Under the pieces are notes generated by a model. The model had not been told where the DNA came from and searched no databases. It saw only the letters and a program-made list of their open reading frames with translations. A stretch of 16,755 nt of DNA. Source: Cyanobacteria bacterium UBA3803 (GTDB lineage Bacteria > Cyanobacteriota > Vampirovibrionia > Gastranaerophilales > Gastranaerophilaceae). Position 1 is the stretch's first letter, and the number at the start of each line of letters is the position of its first letter. Shown piece after piece: positions 6,286-13,991 of this stretch. The position numbers and the translations under genes are program-made. Where the stretch lies: contig DFEL01000139.1 in assembly GCA_002369055.1 (NCBI GenBank), positions 1-16,755 of the forward strand, written 5' to 3'.

Positions 6286-7938
6286 ATGAACGACATTCAA
6301 CTCCAAAACGACCTCGACAGATTAATTGATGTATTACCTCCTAAAATTACTGATATGGTAACTCACGAATCTTTATCAGATGTTATCGAGATTGTTTTGG
6401 ATATTGGCAGATTACCTGAAATAAGACACGCAAACGGGAAAATAGATAGCCTTAACTGTAAACCAATTGAATATGATGATTTAGACTATGTAACAAACCG
6501 TATTCAAGAATTCACATCGGATAATCGCTCAGGTATTGCAGGAACATTACACAGAATAAGTGCTATCAGAAACCGTCAAGGTCGTGTTATCGGTCTGACA
6601 TGCAGAATAGGTCGTGTCGTAACAGGTACAATTGCCTGCATAAAAGACTTTGTAATGCAGGGTAAAAGTATATTATTCTTAGGACGTCCGGGAGTAGGTA
6701 AAACTACAAAGTTAAGGGAAATTTCAAGACTTGTTGCTGATGAACTTGGTAAACGTGTTGTCATTGTTGATACATCAAATGAAATTGCAGGTGACGGAGA
6801 TACACCTCATCCTGCAATAGGAAAAGCAAGAAGAATGCAGGTTAGACAACCTGAATTTCAAAAAGATATTATGATTGAAGCAGTTGAAAACCACACTCCA
6901 GAAGTAATTGTCGTTGACGAAATCGGTACGGAAGCAGAAGCACAGGCTGCAAGAACAATTGCAGAACGTGGTGTTATGCTTATTGCAACTGCACACGGTC
7001 AAAGCCTGGAAAATTTAATTAAAAACCCTGCACTATCGGATTTAGTAGGGGGTATTCAATCTGTAACACTTGGTGATGACGAAGCAAAAAGACGTGCATC
7101 ACAAAAAACAGTTCTTGAGCGTGAAAAACAACCTACGTTTGACATTGTTATAGAAATTTTAGACAGAAATACGCTTGCCGTATATAAAGATGCAGCTGAA
7201 GCAGTTGATTACATATTAAGAGGTTGGCCTATCAGACCTGAAATCAGAAAAGTTGACAAAACTTATGATAATAAACCTGCTGAAATTAAGGAAGAAGAAC
7301 ACTTATTACCTGTTGAACCACCAAAAGAAACAACTCAACAAATTATTGACAGAATAAATGACGTTGATAAAAAAATTGCTCAACAAGACCCTTCAGACAG
7401 GTTAAAATTTAGCTTTAACCGAAAAGATTACGTGAAAGAAGCAAAGAAATTTAAAAAAATATATTTATATGCAGTTTCACGCTCAATAGTTGAAAAAATT
7501 ATTGAAAGATTGGATTTAAATGCGGAAATAACCAAAAATATTGATGAGGCAGACTTAGTAATTGCACACAAAAACTTTGCAAAAGGTGGTGCAAAAATAT
7601 TAAGCACGGCAAATAATTATCGCTTACAAATTTTTTACATAAAAACAAATTCAATGGCACAAATTCAAAAAGTTGTAAAAGAAGCCTTAGACATTAGGGA
7701 ATCTTCTCAAGCACTACAAGGCTATTACGATGATGCCGAAAAAGCACTTGATGAAGCTAAAAGTGCTATTGATAAAATTCTTGCAGGTGCAAGAAATATT
7801 GAACTTGCACCACAAAATCAACAAATCAGAAAACTACAACACGAACTGGTTGAACAACATAACCTTGAAAGTGAAAGCATTGGCGAAGGTGCGGAAAGAC
7901 ACCTTAAAATTGTAGGTGGACAAGATTTTAAAGCCTAA
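6286..7938 (+). CDS. Ycf45-like AAA ATPase with C-terminal R3H domain
   Basis: A 550-aa P-loop ATPase. Residues 1-125 are an N-terminal domain typical of Ycf45/SpoIIIAA-like proteins. The ATPase core has Walker A GRPGVGKTTKLRE (133-145), IVDTSNEIAGDGD (160-172), Walker B EVIVVDEIGTEAEAQAA (206-222), and the conserved LIATAHGQSLENLIKNP. A charged Lys/Glu-rich linker (about 330-400) leads to a small alpha/beta region and a terminal R3H-type motif (Arg515-x3-His519), which in other proteins binds single-stranded nucleic acid. The family is common in cyanobacteria and encoded in some plastid genomes; its cellular role is not established. A nucleic-acid-dependent ATPase is inferred from domains only. 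AAAGGA 5 nt before the ATG supports the start. Its stop codon overlaps that of the opposing phosphoesterase gene. Confidence 0.88.
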   Translation: MNDIQLQNDLDRLIDVLPPKITDMVTHESLSDVIEIVLDIGRLPEIRHANGKIDSLNCKPIEYDDLDYVTNRIQEFTSDNRSGIAGTLHRISAIRNRQGRVIGLTCRIGRVVTGTIACIKDFVMQGKSILFLGRPGVGKTTKLREISRLVADELGKRVVIVDTSNEIAGDGDTPHPAIGKARRMQVRQPEFQKDIMIEAVENHTPEVIVVDEIGTEAEAQAARTIAERGVMLIATAHGQSLENLIKNPALSDLVGGIQSVTLGDDEAKRRASQKTVLEREKQPTFDIVIEILDRNTLAVYKDAAEAVDYILRGWPIRPEIRKVDKTYDNKPAEIKEEEHLLPVEPPKETTQQIIDRINDVDKKIAQQDPSDRLKFSFNRKDYVKEAKKFKKIYLYAVSRSIVEKIIERLDLNAEITKNIDEADLVIAHKNFAKGGAKILSTANNYRLQIFYIKTNSMAQIQKVVKEALDIRESSQALQGYYDDAEKALDEAKSAIDKILAGARNIELAPQNQQIRKLQHELVEQHNLESESIGEGAERHLKIVGGQDFKA

Positions 7939-8732
7939 AAGTTTATATTTTGACTGTAAACTTCAATTTTATTGTTTTCAACAGGTGTTAAAAATATTTT
8001 TCTGTATGTACCTCCCCTTGCGGCATCTGTTGTTAAATACATAACATTATCAATCAATTCTTCACGGTTAATATGATAGTGTCCGGCAAAAACTGCTACA
8101 ATATTTTTATGTTTTGCAATAACATCTTTATATGATTGAGGTTTATACAAATTTTGCAAACTGTTTTCACTAACATCGGAAAGAGGATAATGCTGTAAAA
8201 TTATAACATTTTCTTTTTCATATTTAGTAAGCATCTTATCCAGCCAATTTAGTGTTTCATCTTTATAATAACCGTTTGGAGAAGGTATAACTTCTTTAGT
8301 TCCATCAACAAAAATAAAAATTATATTATCTTTTTTTACAACATAATTAAAAGATTTTAAATGTTGAGATGAATATCTGTTTACATATTTCATATACTCT
8401 TTTTTAGATAAACCAACTGATTTAAAACACTCAGAATCACCAATTTGAATATAATATGGAACTTTAATTCTATTTGCAATTTTTAAAAATACTTTTAATA
8501 ATTCAGGACTTGGTTTATCAATATTATCGCCTGTAAAAACAACAAACTTAATTTGCTTATCATTATTTATTGAATGAATCAAATTTTTATAATTACTAAT
8601 CGAATTTTCAGAAGCGTCAAAATGCAAATCCGTAACTTGAGCAAAAACAGTATTTTTTTGCTTTGCTTGTACAGGTAATACAAGCAGTATCAACATAAGT
8701 AATATGCATAATTGTTTTAATAAATGTTTCAT
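7935..8732 (-). CDS. Secreted calcineurin-like metallophosphoesterase with altered GNH motif
   Basis: 265 aa. Residues 1-23 are a signal peptide (Lys-rich start, hydrophobic core, cleavage likely after VQA), so it should act outside the cytoplasmic membrane. Metallophosphoesterase motifs appear in order: D35-x-H37 in VTDLHFD, G68-D69 in FTGDN, then H181 in LQHYPL and G217-H-Y-H220. The third motif, normally GNH[DE], reads GDSE (98-101): the metal-ligand Asn is Asp and the catalytic His is Ser. Activity may be altered or lost, or another residue may substitute; Asp can still bind metal. The substrate is unknown, as the family covers nucleotides, phospholipids and proteins. AAAGG lies 10 nt upstream of the ATG. 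It is convergent with the R3H ATPase gene (stop codons share two bases) and divergent from the GT39 gene across 67 bp. Confidence 0.85.
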   Translation of the reverse strand: MKHLLKQLCILLMLILLVLPVQAKQKNTVFAQVTDLHFDASENSISNYKNLIHSINNDKQIKFVVFTGDNIDKPSPELLKVFLKIANRIKVPYYIQIGDSECFKSVGLSKKEYMKYVNRYSSQHLKSFNYVVKKDNIIFIFVDGTKEVIPSPNGYYKDETLNWLDKMLTKYEKENVIILQHYPLSDVSENSLQNLYKPQSYKDVIAKHKNIVAVFAGHYHINREELIDNVMYLTTDAARGGTYRKIFLTPVENNKIEVYSQNINF

Positions 8733-8799
8733 AATTGAAATACCTTTAATTATATGATAGATTTATCATGATTATAACATAAGAACACAAGGAAAATAT

Positions 8800-10542
8800 A
8801 TGGAAAGATTAAGAGAATTCAAAAACAAACATCCTGAAATTTGTGCATTTGCACTTCTTTTAGGACTATGCGGAATATTTTTATTCTGGGGATTAAACTT
8901 TTACCCATTGTTAGATGTTGACGAAACACGCTATGCAATTATGTCAAGAGATTTGGCACAGTCAAAAGACTGGAATTTATTATTATTAAATTCAATACCA
9001 TTCTTAGAAAAGCCACCTCTATATTTTTGGATGGTTGCCGCATCAATAAAAATTTTCGGAAGCTTTAGTGAATTTGCTGTAAGATTTCCAATTGCACTAA
9101 TATCATCATTTTTAATATTTTTTACATATTATTTTGGTAAAAAAGTTTTATCAAGAAAATTTGGACTATTGAGTGCAATAATATTACTTACTAGCGTCTT
9201 TTTCCTTATTTTGTCACACGTTGCCATTTTAGACATGGTGTTGACAGTTTGTATCGCAAGCGGATTATACTGTGCATTTTTAAGTTTTTATGCCACAGAT
9301 AAATACAAAAAATATTGCTGGTGGGGATTTTGGACTTTTGCAGGACTGGGCTTTTTAGCCAAAGGTATTCTTGCAATAGCCATACCAACTGTTATAATTC
9401 TAATATATTGCTATTTAACAAAGAATTTAAAGTCATTTTTTAAACCGTTACATTTACTTGTAGGGCTTGTTATTTTCCTACTAATATCAATGCCATGGCA
9501 TGTTGTAATGTTTAAAGATTACGGCTGGGAATTTATCCAAGAGTACTTTATAAAACATCATTTTGCAAGATTATTAAATTCAGAAGGTTTGGGTCGTAAA
9601 CACGGATTTTTCTATTTTATACCGATTTTCTTAGTTGCGTTTATGCCTTGGACATTTATCTTCTTAACAACAACTTTTGACGGACTTAAAAGATTAATTG
9701 ACAGATTTAAAAATTCAGCAGGAAGCATCTATTCAAGAATAATTATTTCACTTGAAGCAAAAGACAAAGCTCAAGAGCTACTACTGTTTTCATCAATATA
9801 CTTTATAGTTGTATTCGGAGTAATGAGCATTTCAAGCACAAAATTACCAACTTATATACTGCCTGCATTACCTGCCTCAGCACTAATTACAGGATACTTT
9901 TGGTGTAAATCGGAAAATGAAGTTTCTATAAAAAATGCTATAAAAATTTCTACTTACATAATTGCGTCAATATTTATCCTGTCAACAATTTTAGCATCTT
10001 TATCTTATTTATTCTTACCTCAATCAGTTATTGAAATGTTTTCAACATTCAAGTATTCCGTACTGATTGGCTGTGCATTTGTTGGCATGTATCTTATTAT
10101 AAAATTGAAATCACAAGAAAGTATTTCAATTTTTTCCGGCTATGTAATTACAATGTTTTTTGTTGTTACTTTTGCGGTAACACATTTATTTAGTCTTATA
10201 TATGCAGGTGGCGAAAATGAGCTTGTAATGTATTCAAATTATGCACAATCACAAAACACAAGACTTGTTACATTTGATTTTGCCGTAAAACCTAGTACTA
10301 AAATCAATTATGGCGACTTTGTATATTTCATAACTGATGATAATTTTGAAGAACTTTATGAACATGCCTCAAACAAAATCACACCAACATACGTTATTGT
10401 AAAAAATAAACATGTTGAACAAAAAAATTATCAACAAAATTTGGATAAATGTTTGTATTTAGTAAAAAAAGGAAAGAAATATTCTTTATATATAAACAAA
10501 AATATTCCGGAAAAAAGTAAAGCAATTCTTTGGCTTAACTAA
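8800..10542 (+). CDS. ArnT-like GT39 family glycosyltransferase, integral membrane
   Basis: A 580-aa polytopic membrane protein of the GT-C fold, using a lipid-phosphate-linked sugar to glycosylate lipid or protein on the outer face of the membrane. After a first helix (about 13-32) comes the catalytic loop PLLDVDETRYAIMSRDLA (37-53) with the D-x-D/E motif, then FLEKPPLYFW (68-77), a hallmark of ArnT/PMT enzymes. About ten further hydrophobic helices follow to residue 465, including IPTVIILIYCYLT and MPWHVVMFKDYGW. The last 110 residues are hydrophilic and probably periplasmic. A nearby SGLYCAF..Y and SSTKLPTYILPALPA also match the family. The acceptor and sugar cannot be told; aminoarabinose to lipid A is one option, but no arn genes are nearby. 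AGGAAA precedes the ATG. Confidence 0.88.
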   Translation: MERLREFKNKHPEICAFALLLGLCGIFLFWGLNFYPLLDVDETRYAIMSRDLAQSKDWNLLLLNSIPFLEKPPLYFWMVAASIKIFGSFSEFAVRFPIALISSFLIFFTYYFGKKVLSRKFGLLSAIILLTSVFFLILSHVAILDMVLTVCIASGLYCAFLSFYATDKYKKYCWWGFWTFAGLGFLAKGILAIAIPTVIILIYCYLTKNLKSFFKPLHLLVGLVIFLLISMPWHVVMFKDYGWEFIQEYFIKHHFARLLNSEGLGRKHGFFYFIPIFLVAFMPWTFIFLTTTFDGLKRLIDRFKNSAGSIYSRIIISLEAKDKAQELLLFSSIYFIVVFGVMSISSTKLPTYILPALPASALITGYFWCKSENEVSIKNAIKISTYIIASIFILSTILASLSYLFLPQSVIEMFSTFKYSVLIGCAFVGMYLIIKLKSQESISIFSGYVITMFFVVTFAVTHLFSLIYAGGENELVMYSNYAQSQNTRLVTFDFAVKPSTKINYGDFVYFITDDNFEELYEHASNKITPTYVIVKNKHVEQKNYQQNLDKCLYLVKKGKKYSLYINKNIPEKSKAILWLN

Positions 10543-10547
10543 AATAT

Positions 10548-10567
10548 ATTTTGTCAAACAAAATTTT
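10548..10567 (+). terminator. Weak terminator candidate after the GT39 gene
   Basis: ATTTTGT-CAA-ACAAAAT (10548-10564) forms a 7-bp stem with a three-base loop followed by TTT, starting 5 nt after the GT39 stop. The stem is nearly all A/T and the U-tract short, so its efficiency is doubtful. Confidence 0.3.
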
Positions 10568-10609
10568 CATAAATATTAACTAAAATTCATTAAAATCTCT
10601 TCATTAAGA

Positions 10610-10886
10610 ATGTTAATATCGCCCATACTTACTTGGTCTGGGGGGCATGGTCAAATGTAAAAATTCGATTTAAAATTTTTACTTGTAAGTCATGCACCAC
10701 TAGCATATTATGAATTAGTCGAAAGAAATAGCGGAACGAAAAACGAAATAAAAGGGGTGGTGGCAAAGTCACGTATTTGAAGTATCAAAAATTAGAATTA
10801 GAGAAAAAGATTTTTTATAAGATTTTACAATAGCACAATTAGAAAAATTTTTAATTAACTATACAATCTTGGGAGATATTGGATAG
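10610..10886 (+). pseudogene. Possible decayed reading frame or structured element in the GT39-anmK gap
   Basis: No intact gene is present, but protein-like text continues over about 90 codons with defects. One frame runs from ATG 10610 (LISPILTWSGGHGQM) to a TAA at 10658. It then reads on through FLLVSHAPLAYYELVERN and GTKNEIKGVVAKS to 10777. A +1 shift gives FEVSKIRIREKDFL, a TAA at 10818, then DFTIAQLEKFLINYTILGDI to a TAG at 10884. I do not recognise the family, and a second frame across 10590-10700 is also open, so chance is possible. The same DNA can fold: GCATG (10645) with CATGC (10691) around TAAAAATT/AATTTTTA (10658/10674), and CACCAC (10695) with GTGGTG (10757). A non-coding RNA ending at the terminator at 10891 is therefore the main alternative. 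The patch 10621-10650 is unusually G-rich for this DNA. Confidence 0.3.
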
Positions 10887-10890
10887 TTGA

Positions 10891-10915
10891 AAACTTGCCG
10901 AAAGGCAAGTTTTTT
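10891..10915 (+). terminator. Strong intrinsic terminator
   Basis: AAACTTGCC-GAAA-GGCAAGTTT is a perfect 9-bp stem capped by a GNRA tetraloop, with TTTTTT at 10910-10915. It is a textbook Rho-independent terminator for plus-strand transcription coming from the GT39 gene or from whatever occupies 10610-10886. It ends just 16 nt before the anmK ATG. The opposite strand has only four U after the stem. Confidence 0.85.
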
Positions 10916-10923
10916 CATATAAT
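10895..10923 (+). promoter_or_regulatory. anmK promoter with its -35 inside the terminator stem-loop
   Basis: TTGCCG (10895-10900) and a consensus TATAAT (10918-10923) are exactly 17 bp apart. The -35 is made of the left arm and first loop base of the upstream terminator. Initiation near 10930 leaves at most about 2 nt before the anmK ATG at 10932. Confidence 0.5.
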
Positions 10924-10931
10924 AAATTAGT

Positions 10932-12062
10932 ATGACAGAAATAAGAAAATCAAAAAAAATAATATCAATGATGTCAGGAACGTCATGTGACTCGATAGAT
11001 GTTGGATTATGTCTTGTTAAACCTGATTTAAGCTGCACATTAATTGATGGCTTTAATTTTGAATATCCTGAGGAAATAAAAGAAAGAATATTCAAAATAT
11101 TTTATGAAAATACAAATGTAGATGAAATATGTAAAATGAATTTTGTTATCGGACACTGCTTTGCAAAAGCCGCAAACAAAATGATTAAACAACACGGCAA
11201 ACCGGACTTTATAACATCACACGGGCAAACAATATACCATTACCCTTTTGACACAAAAATATCAGATATAAGTGAAAAAAGCACGCTACAAATAGGAGAA
11301 CCTTCAGTAATAGCACAAGAAACAGGGTGCATTACAATAGCAAATTTCAGAACAGCAGACATTGCACAAGGAGGTAACGGAGCACCACTTGTTTGCTTTG
11401 CAGACGAAACATGGTTTAAACCATTAAATAAAAATATTGCTATACAAAATATTGGAGGCATTTCTAACGTTACAGTTGTATCAAAGGAATATGCAACATT
11501 TGGTTTTGATACAGGACTTGGAAATATTATGATTGATTACTGTGCTAAGAAATTTTTTGATGAACCCTATGACAAAAACGGTAAATTTGCAGAACAGGGT
11601 AAAATATGCGAAAATTGGCTTAACTGCTTGCTGGAAGATGAATATTATTACAAAGAACCTCCCAAAACAACAGGTCGAGAATATTTTTCAAATAAATATA
11701 TTGAAAATGCACTAAAACTTGCACCTGATAACAAATATGACATAATGGCAACAGTAACCGCACTAACAGCAAAAACAATAGCACAAAATTATGAACGCTT
11801 TGTTTACCCTAATACAACAATTGATGAAGTAATACTTGGGGGCGGAGGGGCATATAATCCAACACTGAAAAAATATCTACAAAAATATCTTGGTAAAATA
11901 CCACTAAAAACACACGAAGACTACGGTATTTCAAATAATTACAAGGAAGTAACGGCTTTTGCTCTTTTGGGATATTGTACTTATTACAAAATACCTAATA
12001 ATGTTCCGGCATGCACAGGTGCAAATAAAGAGGTAATTATGGGACAAATCAGTTATCCGTAA
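10932..12062 (+). CDS. anmK: Anhydro-N-acetylmuramic acid kinase
   Basis: Opens and phosphorylates 1,6-anhydro-MurNAc with ATP to give MurNAc 6-phosphate, a step of peptidoglycan recycling in the cytoplasm. 376 aa, the usual size. Motifs in order: ATP phosphate loop MSGTSCDSIDVGL (14-26), TSHGQTIYHYP (95-105), NFRTADIAQGGNGAPLV (138-154) with the likely catalytic Asp143, QNIGGISNVTV, GFDTGLGNIMID, the adenosine-site GGGGAYNPTL, and the C-terminal YKEVTAFALLGY. One family position differs: the usual MSGTSxDG has Ser21 in place of Gly. The ATG has no Shine-Dalgarno and lies 8 nt after a TATAAT, so the mRNA may be leaderless. Its last 14 nt overlap the opposing nnrD gene. No other recycling genes such as nagZ or murQ are in view. 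Confidence 0.95.
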   Translation: MTEIRKSKKIISMMSGTSCDSIDVGLCLVKPDLSCTLIDGFNFEYPEEIKERIFKIFYENTNVDEICKMNFVIGHCFAKAANKMIKQHGKPDFITSHGQTIYHYPFDTKISDISEKSTLQIGEPSVIAQETGCITIANFRTADIAQGGNGAPLVCFADETWFKPLNKNIAIQNIGGISNVTVVSKEYATFGFDTGLGNIMIDYCAKKFFDEPYDKNGKFAEQGKICENWLNCLLEDEYYYKEPPKTTGREYFSNKYIENALKLAPDNKYDIMATVTALTAKTIAQNYERFVYPNTTIDEVILGGGGAYNPTLKKYLQKYLGKIPLKTHEDYGISNNYKEVTAFALLGYCTYYKIPNNVPACTGANKEVIMGQISYP

Positions 12063-12867
12063 TTGTTTTTATGGATAAAGGGATATAATTAATTAAATCT
12101 GAAGCCAAAACTGAATATTCTGTTAAATCTTGACTCGCTAATTCTCCTGCAAGACCATGTAAATAAACAGCAGTTTTACAAGCATCAAAAGATTTCATAC
12201 CTTGTGCTTTAAATCCTGCAATCATACCGCATAAAACATCTCCCGTACCAGCCTTTGCAAGTGCTGAATTACCTGTATTATTTATGTATATATTTAATTT
12301 TTTAGAGCAAACAACAGTATTATGACCTTTTAACACAGTTGTACATTTATAGTTCAAAGAAATTTCAGTTGCAGCATCTTCCATATTATCTAAAATTTCA
12401 GAAACATCTTTATTAAGTAACCTCGCTGCCTCTTTAGGATGAGGAGTAAGTATCAGTCTGTCAGGTAAAATAATTTTTTTAAATTTAGATAATAAATTTA
12501 TACCATCAGCATCTAACACAATCGGAATATCCAAAATAGCAAGCTCTGTCATCAATGATTTAAACATTAAAACTGAAGGTGCTTCAGTAGAAAAACCACA
12601 ACCGAATGATATAACATCATAGTTTTTTAAAACATTTTTAACCTGCTTTATTGGAATCAAAACAACATCAGGAGTTTTTGCGGCAACACTTTGCAAAACA
12701 CTTGGAGAACTTGCCAAAGCAACGTATCCACAACCTGCTTTTAAAGCAGCAATACTAGATAAATATGCTGCACCATGATAATTTGGAGAGCCCGCTATAT
12801 TTAACACCTTGCCAAAAGAACCTTTATGAGAATTTTGTTTTCTCACAGGAAGCATTATTTCATTCAT
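12049..12867 (-). CDS. nnrD: ADP-dependent (S)-NAD(P)H-hydrate dehydratase, stand-alone
   Basis: Repairs NAD(P)H damaged by hydration, dehydrating the S-epimer at the cost of ADP. The 272-aa protein is only the ribokinase-like dehydratase domain. The NnrE epimerase half, fused to it in many bacteria, is absent and must be elsewhere or missing. Motifs: HKGSFGKVLNIAGSPNYHGA (14-33), ALKAGCGYVALAS, the Gly-rich SFGCGFSTE, PIVLDADGINLLS, LILTPHPKEAARLL, TVLKGHNTVV and the catalytic GTGDVLCGMIAG near residue 208, with the Asp that polarises the substrate. The ATG at 12867 is 1 nt past the trmL stop and has no strong Shine-Dalgarno, so translation probably depends on ribosomes finishing trmL. A second in-frame ATG four codons on is an alternative start. 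It is the last gene of the minus-strand series. Confidence 0.93.
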   Translation of the reverse strand: MNEIMLPVRKQNSHKGSFGKVLNIAGSPNYHGAAYLSSIAALKAGCGYVALASSPSVLQSVAAKTPDVVLIPIKQVKNVLKNYDVISFGCGFSTEAPSVLMFKSLMTELAILDIPIVLDADGINLLSKFKKIILPDRLILTPHPKEAARLLNKDVSEILDNMEDAATEISLNYKCTTVLKGHNTVVCSKKLNIYINNTGNSALAKAGTGDVLCGMIAGFKAQGMKSFDACKTAVYLHGLAGELASQDLTEYSVLASDLINYIPLSIKTITDN

Positions 12868-12868
12868 A

Positions 12869-13336
12869 CTAACCGACCTGTCTCATAGCTTCATACAGAA
12901 CAATAGCAACAGAATTAGATAAATTTAAACTTCGTTGTCCTGCTTTCATTGGTATAGTTATAGAGTTTGCACCTTCTGCAAACAAAATTTCTTCCGGAAT
13001 ACCCCTTGATTCAGGACCAAAAACTAAAAAATCACCCTCACTAAACTTTGTATCAAAATAAGATTTTTTTGATTTAGTGGTTAAATAGTAAAAATTAGAA
13101 TTTGGATTTTCTAAAATTAAATCCTCTAATTTATCAACACGCTTTATATTTACGCTATCCCAATAATCTAATCCTGCACGTTTAGTATACTTGTCTGACA
13201 AAGAAAAACCTAACTTACCTACTAAATACAAATCAGCACCAGTACAAGCACACAATCTTGCGATATTACCTGTATTTTGCGGTATCTCAGGTTCATAAAG
13301 GACTATATTGAATTTTTTAATATTCATAATATCCAT
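12869..13336 (-). CDS. trmL: tRNA (cytidine/uridine(34)-2'-O)-methyltransferase, SPOUT family
   Basis: Methylates the ribose 2'-OH of the wobble nucleotide in certain tRNA-Leu species using S-adenosylmethionine. 155 aa, normal for TrmL. The N-terminal NIVLYEPEIPQNTGNIARLC (10-29) is the family signature. The SPOUT knot follows: FLVFGPESRGIPEEIL (about 105-120) and SITIPMKAGQRSLNLSNSVA (about 128-147), which bind the cofactor, then a terminal helix IVLYEAMRQ. Its ATG (13336) shares one base with the stop of the phosphatidyltransferase gene (TAATG), so translation is probably coupled. A second ATG three codons later has GGA 4 nt before it and is equally possible. It is followed 1 nt later by nnrD. 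Confidence 0.94.
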   Translation of the reverse strand: MDIMNIKKFNIVLYEPEIPQNTGNIARLCACTGADLYLVGKLGFSLSDKYTKRAGLDYWDSVNIKRVDKLEDLILENPNSNFYYLTTKSKKSYFDTKFSEGDFLVFGPESRGIPEEILFAEGANSITIPMKAGQRSLNLSNSVAIVLYEAMRQVG

Positions 13337-13941
13337 TAATTTTCTTCTTTAACAAAAAATTTTCTACTTTCAAAAATTACAGGAATACCACGAAGCACGC
13401 ATAGTAATATAGCAATCTCAGCAGAAAGAGCACCTATAATAAGAATGCACCAAGCCCAAACTTCAGGCATACCTGGTATATAAGCAATTATATAAAATGT
13501 AAATGCTATCGCTTTTGCAACCGCATAACTGATTTTCATAAATTTTGAACCGCAAATCCATTGGCAAACACTATCATCAAGCATACTACCCTTGCCAAAC
13601 GGAATTAAACCGTGTTCTAAAGCAACACTTCTAAGACTATCAGTTATAACACCTCTTGAAACAACAATTAACGGAAAAACAACAGGAATCCATCCCATGT
13701 GAGCAAGCATAATCCAAAAAGCATATTCCGTAATTCTGTCACCCATAATATCCAATACAGCACCTAATTTACTAACTTCATTTCGTTTTCTTGCAACATA
13801 TCCGTCAAGACCGTCAAAAGAAAATGCAACAATTGTAAGAATTAAAGATACTATATATGCAGCAGCACACTCTTTAAAATAAAGCAAGCCAACTGCAATA
13901 AATATTAAAAATATTCTTGAAATACTAATTAAATTTGCCAC
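13336..13941 (-). CDS. CDP-alcohol phosphatidyltransferase (PgsA-like)
   Basis: An integral membrane enzyme of phospholipid synthesis that replaces CMP of a CDP-lipid by an alcohol. The full CDP-alcohol motif is present at residues 43-68: D43-GL-D46-G-YV-A-R, eight residues, G60, D64 and D68, which bind two metals and the CDP group. About six hydrophobic helices flank it. The likely acceptor is glycerol 3-phosphate (PgsA, giving phosphatidylglycerol phosphate), but inositol-type or other acceptors are not excluded. I choose the GTG at 13941 rather than the ATG at 13953: GGAGG lies 5 nt before the GTG, nothing useful precedes the ATG, and MANLISISRI is a typical family N-terminus. That gives 201 aa. 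Its stop overlaps the trmL start. It lies 50 nt downstream of the Gfo/Idh gene. Confidence 0.88.
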   Translation of the reverse strand: MANLISISRIFLIFIAVGLLYFKECAAAYIVSLILTIVAFSFDGLDGYVARKRNEVSKLGAVLDIMGDRITEYAFWIMLAHMGWIPVVFPLIVVSRGVITDSLRSVALEHGLIPFGKGSMLDDSVCQWICGSKFMKISYAVAKAIAFTFYIIAYIPGMPEVWAWCILIIGALSAEIAILLCVLRGIPVIFESRKFFVKEEN

Positions 13942-13946
13942 TAAAA

Positions 13947-13951
13947 CCTCC
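13947..13951 (-). promoter_or_regulatory. Ribosome-binding site that fixes a GTG start
   Basis: GGAGG on the minus strand, 5 nt upstream of GTG 13941. It overlaps codons 1-3 of the longer frame beginning at ATG 13953, which has no Shine-Dalgarno of its own. It therefore decides for the shorter product. Confidence 0.75.
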
Positions 13952-13991
13952 ATTTAAAACAAAGTGCCGAATAAAATCAGCACCAATATAA

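Noticed and set aside
10610..10660. Short peptide gene of 16 codons (and a 16-codon frame on the opposite strand at about 10580-10630)
   Set aside because: Neither has a Shine-Dalgarno or independent support; frames this short are expected by chance. The stretch is kept only as part of the possible relic.
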